A stretch of DNA of 64,000 nt from Brevibacterium sp. CS2 (GCF_005280295.1 NZ_CP040020.1:930001-994000), one strand, 5' to 3'. Counted from the first letter of the stretch, positions 1-9,042 are shown. Made by a program: numbers and translations. The notes: generated by a model not told the origin, from the sequence alone.

Positions 1-768
1 GTCCCCAAGCTCGTCTCCACCCACAAGTCCCCGGTGCTCGGACGGCTGCTCCAGGAGATCGTGCAGGACGGGGCGCACCACCGGCTCGTCGACCTCGTCG
101 TCGGCGAGGCCTACGTGTGGCTGGCGAACAACCCACGCGTCATTGATGAGATCGTCGCGCAGAAGGCACCGGACTGGGTGCCCGGGTTCCTCAACGACAC
201 CGTGTCCAACCGCCTGCGCAAGGAGGTGCTCGGCTGGGTCGCCGAGGTGCGGGATCAGCCGTACCACAAGGCCCGGCAGGCCCTCGACCGCTGGCTGCTC
301 GAACTCGCCGAGGCGCTCAAGAGCGACACCACGATCGCGGAACGGGCCGAAGGTGTGCTCGACGATCTGCTGCGGCAGGAGGGCGTCGTCCACTCGGTGC
401 TCGAGGTGTGGGCCTCGCTCAAGCGCCTGCTGCGCGGCGCGGTGCTCGACACCGAGGGCGAGGTGCACGCCCGGATCCGCGGCCTGCTCGCCCAGATCGC
501 GGACCGGATGGTCAACGACGTCGAGTTCGCCCGGTCGATGGACGACCGCATCGCGAGAGCCGCCGGCGACCTCGCGGAGTCGTTCGGTCCTGAGCTCGCG
601 AGCGTCATCTCCGACACGATCGCCGGCTGGGACGCGCGCGAGGCCTCGGACCGGATCGAGCTCTACGTGGGCCGCGACCTCCAGTACATCCGCATCAACG
701 GCACGGTGATCGGCGCGCTCGTCGGCCTGGTCATCCACGCCATCACCCTCATCCTGCCGGGGATCTGA
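1..768 (+). CDS. DUF445 family membrane protein, C-terminal part
   Basis: The frame is open from base 1, so the gene begins upstream of the window; about 255 C-terminal residues are present. The sequence is mostly long amphipathic helices rich in Leu, Arg and Glu, then the motif LQYIRINGTVIGALVGLVIHAI near the end, which is the usual DUF445 (YjiN-like) ending: a short hydrophobic helix anchoring the protein to the membrane just before the stop. The family is widespread and its biochemical role is unknown. The stop is TGA at 766-768 and the next gene has its own promoter, so they are not cotranscribed. The family call is firm; function is not. Confidence 0.85.
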   Translation, partial: VPKLVSTHKSPVLGRLLQEIVQDGAHHRLVDLVVGEAYVWLANNPRVIDEIVAQKAPDWVPGFLNDTVSNRLRKEVLGWVAEVRDQPYHKARQALDRWLLELAEALKSDTTIAERAEGVLDDLLRQEGVVHSVLEVWASLKRLLRGAVLDTEGEVHARIRGLLAQIADRMVNDVEFARSMDDRIARAAGDLAESFGPELASVISDTIAGWDAREASDRIELYVGRDLQYIRINGTVIGALVGLVIHAITLILPGI

Positions 769-880
769 GGTGCACGGGGCCGCAGGCGCCGAGGAGGGCC
801 GCCCGGCGGCGTCGGCAATGGGTTCGCGGGCCGGCAGCAGGGCGGTGGGCCCGGGGCGGCAGGTCTCCAAGTGCATGGGC

Positions 881-911
881 TTGACCCTCACATCGCGTGA
901 GGCACGACAGT
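881..911 (+). promoter_or_regulatory. TipA/MerR-type autoregulated promoter
   Basis: TTGACC at 881-886 serves as the -35 and GACAGT at 906-911 as a weak -10, separated by 19 bp, the over-long spacer typical of MerR-family promoters. Inside the spacer is a perfect inverted repeat, CCTCAC (885-890) and GTGAGG (896-901) with a 5-base centre, matching the form of known TipA/SkgA operators. It lies directly before the TipA-like gene, so autoregulation is the natural reading. Confidence 0.75.
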
Positions 912-950
912 GATCCTGTGGACGACGACGATCGAAGGAGAACGGTGGCA

Positions 951-1808
951 GTGATGCCGGACGGGCACGCACCTCGGGCACGGCGGGAACCGGCGGAGGA
1001 CGGGACCGGCCTCGGGGATGCCGAGGCGGGACTCACCGTCGGGCGCACCGCCGAGCTCGTGGGCGTGAGCGTGCGGACGCTGCACCACTGGGATGCGCTG
1101 GGGCTCGTGTGCCCGAGTGCGCGGACGTGGGCCGGGTACCGGCTGTACGGGCGGGCGGACATCGCCCGGCTGCAGCAGGTGCTGGTCTACCGCGAGCTCG
1201 GGATGAGCCTGGAGCGGATCGGGGACCTGCTCGACGCTCCGGAGGCCGATGTGGCCGAGCAGCTGCGCAGCCAGCATGATCTCCTCGCCGATCGGATCGC
1301 CCGCCTGCAGGCCATGAAGTCTGCGGTCGAACAGATGATGGAGGTCGAAACCATGGAGAAGAAGCTCACCCCCGAGCAGCAGGCCGAGGTCCTCGGCTCG
1401 AACTGGAACCCGGAGTGGCACTACGAGGCCGAGGAGCGCTGGGGCGCCACCGACGAGTGGGCCGAGGCCGAGGGGCGCAAGGCGCAGATGGGCCGGTCCG
1501 ACTGGGAGCAGGTCAAGCAGGAGGCCGAGGCGCTCGAGGCGGACCTCGCGGCAGCGAAGCGCCGTGGAGTGGAACCCGGGTCCGAGGAGGCGAGCGCGCT
1601 CGCCGAACGGCACCGGGAGTCGATCGGGCAGTGGTTCGAGGTGAGCCGGGCCAAGCACGTGCTCATCGCTCGCGGATACACCGAGGACCCGCGCTTCCGC
1701 GAGCACTACGACACCCGTGAGGCGGGCCTGGCGGCGTGGCTGCGTGAGGTCATCGAGGCCGAGGCGCGGGCCCACGGGGTCGACCCGGAGACCGCCGAGT
1801 GGGAGTGA
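951..1808 (+). CDS. MerR-family regulator with TipAS ligand-binding domain
   Basis: An N-terminal winged helix-turn-helix of MerR type (LTVGRTAELVGVSVRTLHHW, then GYRLYG) is followed by a coiled dimerisation helix (about residues 75-110) and a C-terminal TipAS domain (about 115-285) with the typical SNWNPEWHYEAEERWG and GYTEDPRFREHYD blocks. In Streptomyces, TipAL binds thiopeptide antibiotics through TipAS and activates its own promoter; here a matching promoter lies at 881-911. An AAGGAG at 935-940 fits GTG 951; GTG 945 and ATG 954 are alternatives. The GTG at 897 would lie inside the promoter and is rejected. The actual ligand is not predictable from sequence. Confidence 0.85.
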   Translation: MMPDGHAPRARREPAEDGTGLGDAEAGLTVGRTAELVGVSVRTLHHWDALGLVCPSARTWAGYRLYGRADIARLQQVLVYRELGMSLERIGDLLDAPEADVAEQLRSQHDLLADRIARLQAMKSAVEQMMEVETMEKKLTPEQQAEVLGSNWNPEWHYEAEERWGATDEWAEAEGRKAQMGRSDWEQVKQEAEALEADLAAAKRRGVEPGSEEASALAERHRESIGQWFEVSRAKHVLIARGYTEDPRFREHYDTREAGLAAWLREVIEAEARAHGVDPETAEWE

Positions 1809-1994
1809 TTCCCGGTGACCCGACCGGAGCCGAGGCGCGCGGCCGGTGACGTGAGAGCGTCACCGGTGCGCGCCTCGGCGGCGGGTGCCCGAGCGCCCTG
1901 TGCTCACCGCCCGGCACCCGGTGTCCGCGGGCCGCGATAGAGTTGTGTGGCCGGTGCGATGCCGGTGGATCGAGCTGTGCGCGGGACGGGGAGA

Positions 1995-3344
1995 ATGAGC
2001 GAATCGAACGACTGGCAGCGGGCCGAGGGCGGTCTGCGGACCCCGCCCCAGGACCTCGAGGCCGAGCAGAGCGTGCTCGGTGCGATGCTCCTGTCGAAGG
2101 ACGCGATCGCCGACGTCGTCGAGGGCATGCGCGGCGAGGACTTCTACAAGCCGGCCCATGAGACCGTCTACGACTGCATCCTCGACCTCTATGCCCGCGG
2201 CGAACCCGCCGATGCGGTGACGGTGTCCAACGCCCTGTCGAAGTCCGGCGACCTCGCCCGGATCGGCGGAGCCGCCTACCTCCACACGCTCATGTCCTCG
2301 GTGCCGACGGCGGCGAACGCCGGGTTCTACGGAACGATCGTGCGCGAGCGGGCACTGCTGCGCCGCCTCGTCGAGGCCGGCACCCGGATCGTGCAGATGG
2401 GCTACGACGCCGAAGGCGACACCGATGAGCTCGTCAACCGGGCGCAGTCGGAGATCTACCAGGTCACCGAGCGGCGCACGGCGGAGGACTACGTCCGGCT
2501 CTCGGAGATCATCGAGGCCACGGCCGCGGAGATCGAGCGGTCCGGGGACCACGAGGGGGACACCGCCGGTGTGCCCACCGGATTCACCGAGTTCGACCAG
2601 CTGACGAACGGCCTCCACCCCGGGCAGATGATCGTCATCGCCGCCCGGCCCGGCGTGGGCAAGTCGACGCTCGCGCTCGACATGGTGCGGTCGGCTGCGA
2701 TCCATGCGCAGCAGACGACCGTGATCTTCTCGCTCGAGATGGGGCGCATCGAGCTGTCGATGCGCCTGCTCAGCGCGGAGTCGAGCATCAAGCTGCAGAA
2801 TCTGCGCCGCGGCGAGCTCACCCCGCAGGACTGGACGACGCTTGCATCCACGATGGCGCGGATCAATGAGGCGCCGCTCTTCATCGACGATTCGCCGAAC
2901 ATGGCGCTCACCGAGATCCGCGCGAAGTGCCGCCGGCTCAAGCAGCAGCACGACCTGAAGATGGTCGTCATCGACTACCTCCAGCTCATGAGCTCGGGCA
3001 AGCGCGTCGAGTCGCGTCAGCAGGAGGTGTCGGAGTTCTCCCGCTCGCTCAAGCTGCTGGCCAAGGAGCTCGAGGTGCCCGTGGTCGCGCTGTCGCAGCT
3101 CAACCGCTCCTCCGAGCAGCGCACGGACAAGCGGCCGATGATCTCCGACCTCCGCGAGTCCGGTTCGATCGAGCAGGATGCGGACATGGTGCTCCTCATC
3201 CACCGCGACGACATGTACGACAAGGAGTCGCCGCACGCCGGCGAGGCCGACATCATCGTCGCCAAGCACCGCAACGGCCCGACCGGGGAGATCAAGGTCG
3301 CCTTCCAGGGCGCGCGGAGCCGCTTCGCGAACATGCCGCAGTAG
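1995..3344 (+). CDS. dnaB: Replicative DNA helicase DnaB
   Basis: Hexameric ATP-dependent 5'-3' helicase that unwinds DNA ahead of the replisome and recruits primase. The N-terminal DnaB domain (PPQDLEAEQSVLGAMLL at residues 17-33) precedes a RecA-like domain with Walker A GVGKST (Lys223), the Walker B region MVVIDYLQLM, and the conserved block SQLNRSSEQR...DLRESGSIEQDAD near the C-terminus. It has 449 residues, a normal length, and no intein, which many actinobacterial dnaB genes carry. ATG 1995 is preceded by GGGGAG; a TAGAGT -10 at 1938-1943 gives a leader of about 45 bases. Its TAG stop overlaps the probable -10 of the next gene. Confidence 0.97.
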   Translation: MSESNDWQRAEGGLRTPPQDLEAEQSVLGAMLLSKDAIADVVEGMRGEDFYKPAHETVYDCILDLYARGEPADAVTVSNALSKSGDLARIGGAAYLHTLMSSVPTAANAGFYGTIVRERALLRRLVEAGTRIVQMGYDAEGDTDELVNRAQSEIYQVTERRTAEDYVRLSEIIEATAAEIERSGDHEGDTAGVPTGFTEFDQLTNGLHPGQMIVIAARPGVGKSTLALDMVRSAAIHAQQTTVIFSLEMGRIELSMRLLSAESSIKLQNLRRGELTPQDWTTLASTMARINEAPLFIDDSPNMALTEIRAKCRRLKQQHDLKMVVIDYLQLMSSGKRVESRQQEVSEFSRSLKLLAKELEVPVVALSQLNRSSEQRTDKRPMISDLRESGSIEQDADMVLLIHRDDMYDKESPHAGEADIIVAKHRNGPTGEIKVAFQGARSRFANMPQ

Positions 3345-3353
3345 GGTGCAGGT

Positions 3354-4232
3354 GTGGAGACCCCTGCCGACGGTCGGAGTGCGCGTGGCACCCCCACGCC
3401 GGCAGGCATGTCCCACTCCGCGCTGATCGGGCCGATCCGACCCCCGGGCCTGCACGTCACGTCCTTCAACATCCGCCGGCGGGGAGGGCTCCTCGGCAGC
3501 AGGCGCCTCGACCGGTGGACGGAACGCCGATGGCTGGTCCGCGAACTGCTGCGGGCAGAGCAGCCCACGGTCCTCGGGGTGCAGGAGGCACTGCCGGACC
3601 AGGCCGCGTGGGTGCGCGACAGCCTTGGACCCGACTATCGCAGCGTCGGCCGGGGCCGCAGCGCCGATGGCAGCGACGAGGGCATCCCGATCCTCTACGA
3701 CAGCCGACGGCTGGAACTCCTGGGGTGGAATCAGCTGGCGCTCTCCGACACCCCGGAACAGCCCGGATCGCGCAGCTGGGGGAACCTCATCCCGCGCGCC
3801 GTCGTCACCGCGGAGTTCGCCGATCAGCGCACCGGGGAGCGTTTCACCGCCATCAACACCCACCTCGATCACCTGTCGCCGAGGTCCCGGCTCCGTTCGG
3901 CGCACATGCTCGGGGCCCTGGCTGCGGCGCAGCCAGGGGCGGTGGTGCTCACGGTCGACGCCAACTGCCGGGTCGGTTCACCGCCGTACGGAGTACTCAC
4001 CCGCGAGGGCGGGCTGCGGGACTCGTGGACGACGGCGGAGCACCGCCTCACCGAGGAATGGGCCACCTACTCCGGCTACCGTCCGCCGCGCACCGGCGGG
4101 CGGCGCATCGACTGGATCCTGGTGAGCGCGGGCATCACCGTGCATGCCGCGGGGATCAACGCTGCGCGATTCGCAGGCCGCGCGGCATCCGATCACGAAC
4201 CGGTGCACGCCGCGGTGACCATCGAGCGGTGA
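3354..4232 (+). CDS. Endonuclease/exonuclease/phosphatase family protein
   Basis: The DNase I-like fold is visible in order: TSFNIRRRG, VLGVQEALPDQ (metal-binding Glu), INTHLDH, the block TVDANCRV (equivalent to the usual GDFN), RIDWILV and the final SDHEP. These residues bind a divalent metal and hydrolyse phosphodiester or phosphomonoester bonds. There is no signal peptide, so it is probably cytoplasmic; the substrate is unknown. GTG 3354 lies six bases after TAGGGT (3342-3347), so a leaderless transcript is likely, with the dnaB stop codon forming the first three bases of the -10. ATG 3408 is an alternative start that keeps the whole domain. Confidence 0.8.
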   Translation: METPADGRSARGTPTPAGMSHSALIGPIRPPGLHVTSFNIRRRGGLLGSRRLDRWTERRWLVRELLRAEQPTVLGVQEALPDQAAWVRDSLGPDYRSVGRGRSADGSDEGIPILYDSRRLELLGWNQLALSDTPEQPGSRSWGNLIPRAVVTAEFADQRTGERFTAINTHLDHLSPRSRLRSAHMLGALAAAQPGAVVLTVDANCRVGSPPYGVLTREGGLRDSWTTAEHRLTEEWATYSGYRPPRTGGRRIDWILVSAGITVHAAGINAARFAGRAASDHEPVHAAVTIER

Positions 4233-4345
4233 GGTACGAGATTCGCCGCGCTCCCGGCGAGCTCGGGACGAATGCGGCAGGACTGCCCCGCTCGTCCTGA
4301 GCAAATTGTCGGGCACTGTGACGCAGGCGACGGAATCCCCGCCAT

Positions 4346-4363
4346 TAGTTGAATGTTCTACTA
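4346..4363. promoter_or_regulatory. Operator-like palindrome before the dioxygenase gene
   Basis: TAGTTGAA (4346-4353), a TG centre and TTCTACTA (4356-4363) form an 18-bp palindrome with one mismatch between arms. This form resembles MarR-family operators found before ring-cleavage dioxygenase genes. A TACTAT hexamer at 4359-4364, a candidate -10 for the downstream gene, overlaps the right arm, so binding would block transcription. No MarR gene lies in the window near it. Confidence 0.55.
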
Positions 4364-4420
4364 TCCAGCGCGGCGAGCCTGCTGATCATCCGACACGCGT
4401 CGCGCCCGAGAGGGAGCACG

Positions 4421-5377
4421 ATGACCGACCAGACCGAAACCCGGCGTCGACCGACGATCGACGTGTCGCGCGACGAGCACCGCCGCACTGCAGGCGACCT
4501 GCTGCCCGACGACCTCCGCATAGACGTCGTCACCCTGGCCGTCGGCGATCTCGAGGCGATGGTCGCCTACTACCGCGACGCCCTCGGACTCACCGAACTG
4601 ACCGACTCCCGTCACCATGCCGCAGACGGAGTGCGCACCGCCGTGCTCGGCCGCGGCACGACACCGCTCATCGTCCTCGAGCACCGACCCGGCTTGCCCC
4701 GGGCGTCCCGGCAGTCCGCCGGCCTCTTCCACACCGCAATCCTCTTCGAGACCCAGGCCGAGCTCGCTGCGACCGTGCTCTCCGCCGCCCGGCACCCGCA
4801 CTCCGAGTTCGTCGGCAGCTCCGACCACCTCGTGAGCGAGGCCTTCTACTTCACCGACCCCGAAGGCAACGGGATCGAGCTCTACTGGGACCGGCCGCGC
4901 GAAGACTGGTCCTGGTCAGACGGGCAGGTGGCGATGGACACGATCCACCTCGACCCCAACCGCTATCTGCAGACACACCTCGCGCCCACCGACCCCGACG
5001 CCGGCCCGGCCGCCGAGCGCCCCGGCGCCGAGGTCGGACATGTCCACCTGCAGGTGGGCGACATCGGCACGGCCAAGCAGTTCTACGTCGACACCCTGGG
5101 CTTCGAGCAGACGGCTATGATGCCGAGCGCCCTCTTCATCTCCGCCGGCGGCTACCACCACCACATGGCGATGAATGTGTGGAACAGCCGAGGCGCCGGC
5201 CCGCGGGCGGCCAGCCTGGGCCTCGGCGACGTGCGGATCACGCTCCCGGCACGCACCGACGTCGAGGCGGTGGCCGAGCGCCTGCGCGACCGGCGCATCA
5301 ACTTCCAGGACGACGGCGCGGCCGTACGGGTCCTCGACCCGTGGCGCACCCCGGTGACGCTGACCTCAGCGGGCTGA
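4421..5377 (+). CDS. Two-domain VOC-family dioxygenase (catechol-2,3-dioxygenase-like)
   Basis: This 318-residue protein has two vicinal-oxygen-chelate repeats. Repeat 1 starts at IDVVTLAVGDLEAMVAYYRD and ends with GNGIELYWDRP, which carries the metal-binding Glu. Repeat 2 starts at GHVHLQVGDIGTAKQFY and contains GGYHHHMAMNVW. The layout is that of CatE/YfiE-type enzymes, extradiol dioxygenases that open catechol-like rings with Fe(II) or Mn(II). ATG 4421 has GAGGGAG just upstream. A palindrome overlapping its likely -10 suggests repression relieved by an aromatic or quinone signal. The natural substrate cannot be inferred, and no other aromatic degradation genes adjoin it. Confidence 0.8.
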   Translation: MTDQTETRRRPTIDVSRDEHRRTAGDLLPDDLRIDVVTLAVGDLEAMVAYYRDALGLTELTDSRHHAADGVRTAVLGRGTTPLIVLEHRPGLPRASRQSAGLFHTAILFETQAELAATVLSAARHPHSEFVGSSDHLVSEAFYFTDPEGNGIELYWDRPREDWSWSDGQVAMDTIHLDPNRYLQTHLAPTDPDAGPAAERPGAEVGHVHLQVGDIGTAKQFYVDTLGFEQTAMMPSALFISAGGYHHHMAMNVWNSRGAGPRAASLGLGDVRITLPARTDVEAVAERLRDRRINFQDDGAAVRVLDPWRTPVTLTSAG

Positions 5378-5437
5378 GCGCGCCGGGTAAACCTCGGCCG
5401 CCGAGCGATCACGGCACGGCCCCACCGGCACCCACCC

Positions 5438-5480
5438 ATGACGAAGGGGCGACACGATACTCGTGTCGCCCCTTCGTCAT
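5438..5480. terminator. Bidirectional hairpin between convergent genes
   Basis: A perfect 20-bp stem (arms 5438-5457 and 5461-5480) closes on a 3-base TAC loop. It lies between the dioxygenase gene and the convergent helicase gene, so it can end transcripts from both. Just after it, a 14-base unit beginning GTCATGC is repeated about three times (5476-5517). Confidence 0.85.
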
Positions 5481-5554
5481 GCACAGTGGGTCATGCACAG
5501 TGAGTCATGCGCGGTGCTCGCCGACAGTCGAAGTCGACCAGCTCATGCACCGCC

Positions 5555-7210
5555 TCAGCGGCCGGCGTACGAGCGCCCGCCGCTGCGACGCGACTGGCCG
5601 CCGCGACGACGGCGTCCGCCGGAGGAGCCTGCGCCCTGACCCTGCGCACCGCGGCCGGACGAGCGCCCGCCGGAGCGTCCACGGCCCTGACCCTGGTTCT
5701 GCTGCTGCGGCGCCCGAGGTGCGGGCTCGACGTGCGGCGCGAGGGATCCGACCAGACGGGTGACCTCGTCGGATTCCGCGGTGACGCTGATCGGCGAGAC
5801 CTTGACGGCGGCCTTGCGGAGCAGGTCGCGGGTGTCCTTTCGCTGCTCGGGGAGCACGACCGTGACCACGTCACCGGCGCTGCCGGCCCGCGCGGTGCGG
5901 CCCGAGCGGTGGAGGTACGCCTTGTGCTCGGCCGGCGGATCGACGTGGACGACGAGCTCGACGGAGTCGACGTGCACACCGCGGGCGGCGACGTCGGTGG
6001 CCACGAGGACGCGCACGTCCCCGTCGCCGAACGCGCCGAGGTTGCGGTCGCGCTGGCCCTGGGACAGGTCGCCGTGGAGATCCCGGGCCGGGATGCCCTG
6101 GGTGGTCAGCTGCTTGGCCAGGCGCTTCGCCTGGTGCTTGGTGCGGGTGAAGAGGATCCGCTTGCCGGTGCCGGAGGCGAGCTTGGCGATGAGCGGCTTC
6201 TTGTCGTCGTTGCTCACCTCGAACACGTGGTGGGTCATCGCCGACACGTGCGAGGTCGCCTCGTCCACGGAATGGAGCACCTCGTTGTGGAGGAAGCGCT
6301 TGACGAGCTTGTCCACGCCGTTGTCGAGCGTGGCGGAGAAGAACATGCGCTGGCCGTCGGCCGGCGTCTTCTGCAGCAGGCGGGTGACGCCCGGGAGGAA
6401 GCCGAGGTCGGCCATGTGGTCGGCCTCGTCGAGCACGGTGATCTCGATCTCGTCGAGGGTCAGCGCCCGCTGCTGGAGCAGGTCCTCGAGGCGCCCGGGG
6501 CAGGCGACGATGATGTCGACGCCGCTGCGCAGCGCGCTGATCTGCTTGCCGGCGCTGACGCCGCCGAAGATCGTCGTCGTGCGCATCCCGTACTCCGCGG
6601 CCAGCGGCTTGAGCACGGCATCGATCTGGGTGGCCAGCTCACGGGTGGGGGCGAGCACCATGCCGCGCGGGCGCTGGGGCCGGCGGGATCCGCGGGCGTC
6701 GTCGCCGAGGCGCGCGACCATCGGGATGGAGAACGCCAGGGTCTTGCCCGAACCGGTCTTGCCCCGGCCCAGCACGTCGCGCCCGGCGAGGGTGTCGGGC
6801 AGGGTGTCCTGCTGGATCGGGAAGGCCTCGGTCTTGCCCTCGGCGGCGAGCGAATCGACGAGCCGCGCGGGCACGCCGAGTGCGGCGAAGGTGGTCGGCT
6901 GGGCCGGGGACTTCGTTGCCGGTGCCTTGGCCGCCGACGGCTTCCGGTCCTGGGTCTTCGCGGCCGGGGCCGAGGTCCGGGTGGAGCGCTGCGGGGCGGC
7001 CGCACCGGTCGAGCGGTCCGCGCTCTGGGAGCGTGCGGGGCGCTCCTGGTTGCGGGGTGCCCGGGTGGCCGAGGAGTCCTCGGTCCGCACAGCGTGCTGG
7101 GCGCCGGGTGCGCCCTGGGCGCGCGTCGCCTTCTGCGAACGGGTGCGGTTGCGCGAACGCGCGGGGGACTGCGGGGTGGTGTGCGTGGAGGTGATGGTGG
7201 GGCCTTTCAC
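5555..7210 (-). CDS. DEAD-box ATP-dependent RNA helicase
   Basis: SF2 RNA helicase that unwinds structured RNA, likely in ribosome assembly or RNA decay, often cold-induced. After an Arg/Ser/Ala-rich tail come the Q motif (FAALGVPARLVDSL...PIQQ), motif I GKTGSGKT, APTRELA, VLDEADHM, FFSATL, then the helicase C domain with TDVAARGVHV and HRSGRTARAG. The C-terminus is a long Gly/Arg/Gln-rich RGG-like tail that probably binds RNA. I chose GTG at 7208-7210; a TTG at 7388-7390 is also open and would add 60 residues, but that stretch reads better as a structured leader. Neither start has a strong ribosome site except GAAGG before the TTG. Confidence 0.9.
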   Translation of the reverse strand: MKGPTITSTHTTPQSPARSRNRTRSQKATRAQGAPGAQHAVRTEDSSATRAPRNQERPARSQSADRSTGAAAPQRSTRTSAPAAKTQDRKPSAAKAPATKSPAQPTTFAALGVPARLVDSLAAEGKTEAFPIQQDTLPDTLAGRDVLGRGKTGSGKTLAFSIPMVARLGDDARGSRRPQRPRGMVLAPTRELATQIDAVLKPLAAEYGMRTTTIFGGVSAGKQISALRSGVDIIVACPGRLEDLLQQRALTLDEIEITVLDEADHMADLGFLPGVTRLLQKTPADGQRMFFSATLDNGVDKLVKRFLHNEVLHSVDEATSHVSAMTHHVFEVSNDDKKPLIAKLASGTGKRILFTRTKHQAKRLAKQLTTQGIPARDLHGDLSQGQRDRNLGAFGDGDVRVLVATDVAARGVHVDSVELVVHVDPPAEHKAYLHRSGRTARAGSAGDVVTVVLPEQRKDTRDLLRKAAVKVSPISVTAESDEVTRLVGSLAPHVEPAPRAPQQQNQGQGRGRSGGRSSGRGAQGQGAGSSGGRRRRGGQSRRSGGRSYAGR

Positions 7211-7392
7211 TGTGCCAGGCCGAGGCGTGGTGCATGGTGCGGGGCCCTGGAGCTGGCTGGTGGCGGGAGCACCGGACGGTGCTCTCGATCGCCGCGAGGA
7301 AGTAGCTTCAGAAACACGAACCGGAAGTGGACACGGTTCCCATGACGAGGAGTCCTGACGACGCAGGGAACCCGAATGACGGGTTCGCAAGT
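7211..7392 (-). promoter_or_regulatory. Structured 5' leader of the DEAD-box helicase gene
   Basis: On the minus strand a TAGGCT -10 (7399-7404) puts the transcript start near 7392. The first bases form a hairpin (AACCCG/CGGGTT, 7369-7385), and a second perfect hairpin of 8-bp arms (GAGCACCG, 7267-7284) follows. Long structured leaders that sense cold or the helicase's own activity are known for this gene family; the role here is inferred. Confidence 0.5.
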
Positions 7393-7737
7393 ACCTTCAG
7401 CCTATCGCGGATGTGCCGCTGACCCGAATCGGCCGGACTCGGGACCGTCCGGCTACCGGCGCAGCGGACTTGGGACCGGGCGATGCCGTGCCCGACGGCA
7501 CACCCCCGCGCGCTCCTTCGCTCGGTGACGAACTGCTCACAGATCGAACGTTAGATATGGACTCTTGAACGATCCCGGTCTAGGTTCGGGACTGTATCGA
7601 CGTGGATACGCATCCGAGGCGCACACGGGATGAGCTGGGCGAAGAGGCCCTGCTTCCTCCGCGCCAGGGTGTCGAGCAATGTGGATCCGGAGTCCCTGCG
7701 GGGATCGAGGACCGCCTCGTGAAAGGACGATGACGTC

Positions 7738-9042
7738 TTGAGGATCAGCACGGGAGCGAGCCGAGCGCTCGCATCACGCACCACCAAGCTCCTGGCCGGC
7801 AGTGTGCTGGCCACTGCGATGCTCGCCGTCACCGGATGTGCCGGCAGCGCCGGCGCCGGTGGAGGCGGGCAGACCGGCGGCGAGGGCTATGAGTACGGCG
7901 CCTCGCAGGATGAGATCAACGAGGCCATCGCCGACCTCGAGCCGGTGAAGCTCACCTATCAGGTGGGCTCCCCCTCGGAGAACTCCGTCGCCGGGCGCCG
8001 CTCGATGGACTACAAGAAGGCGGTGGAGGAGGCCTCGAACGGACAGATCGAGTTGGAGATCATCTGGGGCATGGCCGTCGCCGGTTATCCCGAGGCCGTC
8101 GATGCCGTGGTCGACGGTCGCGTCGACATCTCCTACCACCTCGTGTCCTACGAGCCCCAGCGCTTCCCCGAGGCGAGCGCGATCGGCACTGCGCTGGGCA
8201 GTGTGCCCTACTCCCCGCTCGTCGGGGAGATGGTGGCGAACGCGGTCGGCTCCGAGATCGGCTGGAACGACCAGGCGCTGCTCGATCGCTACGAGGCGGA
8301 GGGCGTCACCGTGCTCTCCCCGATCCTCGCCAACGGCGCCTACTCGCTCAACTGCAACTCGGAGATCAACACCGCCGAGGTGCTCAAGGGCAAGCAGGTG
8401 CGCGCCGGCAGTGCCCCGCAGAGCCAGGCGCTCGACCACTTCGGCGCGGTGCCGACGAGCCTCGAGTTCACCGAGGCGTTCGAGGCGCTGCAGCGCGGCA
8501 CCGTCGACTGCGATCTCTCCCCGATGAGCGCGAAGGAGATCAGCGGCATCTACGAGGCGGCCCCCCACCTGGCCTACTCGACTCGTGCGAACTGGCCACG
8601 GTTCTCCGCGACCTACCTCGCCGGTCAGAAGTTCAACGACCTGCCGCTGGCCTACAAGCAGATCATCTTCGATGCCGGCGGCACGATGGTCAGCGGTTCG
8701 ACGCAGAGCTACGTCGACTCCAACGCGGTCCACGTCGCCGACCTGGCGAGCGTCGACGGCACGATCAACGAGTTCGATGACGAGTTCCAGGACGAGCTCG
8801 GGAAGTTCCTCATCGAGCTGCAGGACGCCTCGGTCGAGGAAGGCCACCTGCCCGAGGACATCAAGGAGCAGGTGTCCGACCTCACCGACAAGTGGACCCA
8901 GCGGGTGGCCGACCTCGGCTACGAGGACGAGGGTTCGATGGAGGAGATGGACGACTGGTACAGCGCCGACGACGACTGGTCGGCCTTCGCCAAGGACGTC
9001 TACGAGAACACCGGTGCCCTCGATCACCGGCCGACGGAGTGA
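7738..9042 (+). CDS. TRAP-type (DctP-like) solute-binding lipoprotein 1
   Basis: A lipoprotein signal (positively charged start, hydrophobic stretch, lipobox LAVTGC) and a Gly-rich linker precede a DctP-family fold: YKKAVEEASNGQIELEI, a domain I strand, AVVDGRVDISYHLVSYEPQRFP, the LKGKQVRAGSAPQSQALDHFGAVPTSL ligand block, and FEALQRGTVDCDLSP. Such proteins capture an organic acid outside the membrane and hand it to a DctQM permease. No DctQ or DctM gene is in this window. TTG 7738 is the start: AAAGGA at 7722-7727 fits, while ATG 7730 runs into a stop. A close paralogue is encoded at 10267-11568 on the other strand. C-terminal end is acidic. Confidence 0.85.
   Translation: MRISTGASRALASRTTKLLAGSVLATAMLAVTGCAGSAGAGGGGQTGGEGYEYGASQDEINEAIADLEPVKLTYQVGSPSENSVAGRRSMDYKKAVEEASNGQIELEIIWGMAVAGYPEAVDAVVDGRVDISYHLVSYEPQRFPEASAIGTALGSVPYSPLVGEMVANAVGSEIGWNDQALLDRYEAEGVTVLSPILANGAYSLNCNSEINTAEVLKGKQVRAGSAPQSQALDHFGAVPTSLEFTEAFEALQRGTVDCDLSPMSAKEISGIYEAAPHLAYSTRANWPRFSATYLAGQKFNDLPLAYKQIIFDAGGTMVSGSTQSYVDSNAVHVADLASVDGTINEFDDEFQDELGKFLIELQDASVEEGHLPEDIKEQVSDLTDKWTQRVADLGYEDEGSMEEMDDWYSADDDWSAFAKDVYENTGALDHRPTE

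Noticed and set aside
5476..5517. Three 14-base near-repeats after the terminator as a regulatory element
   Set aside because: Only two copies are near identical and they lie in the 3' region of convergent genes; probably replication slippage.
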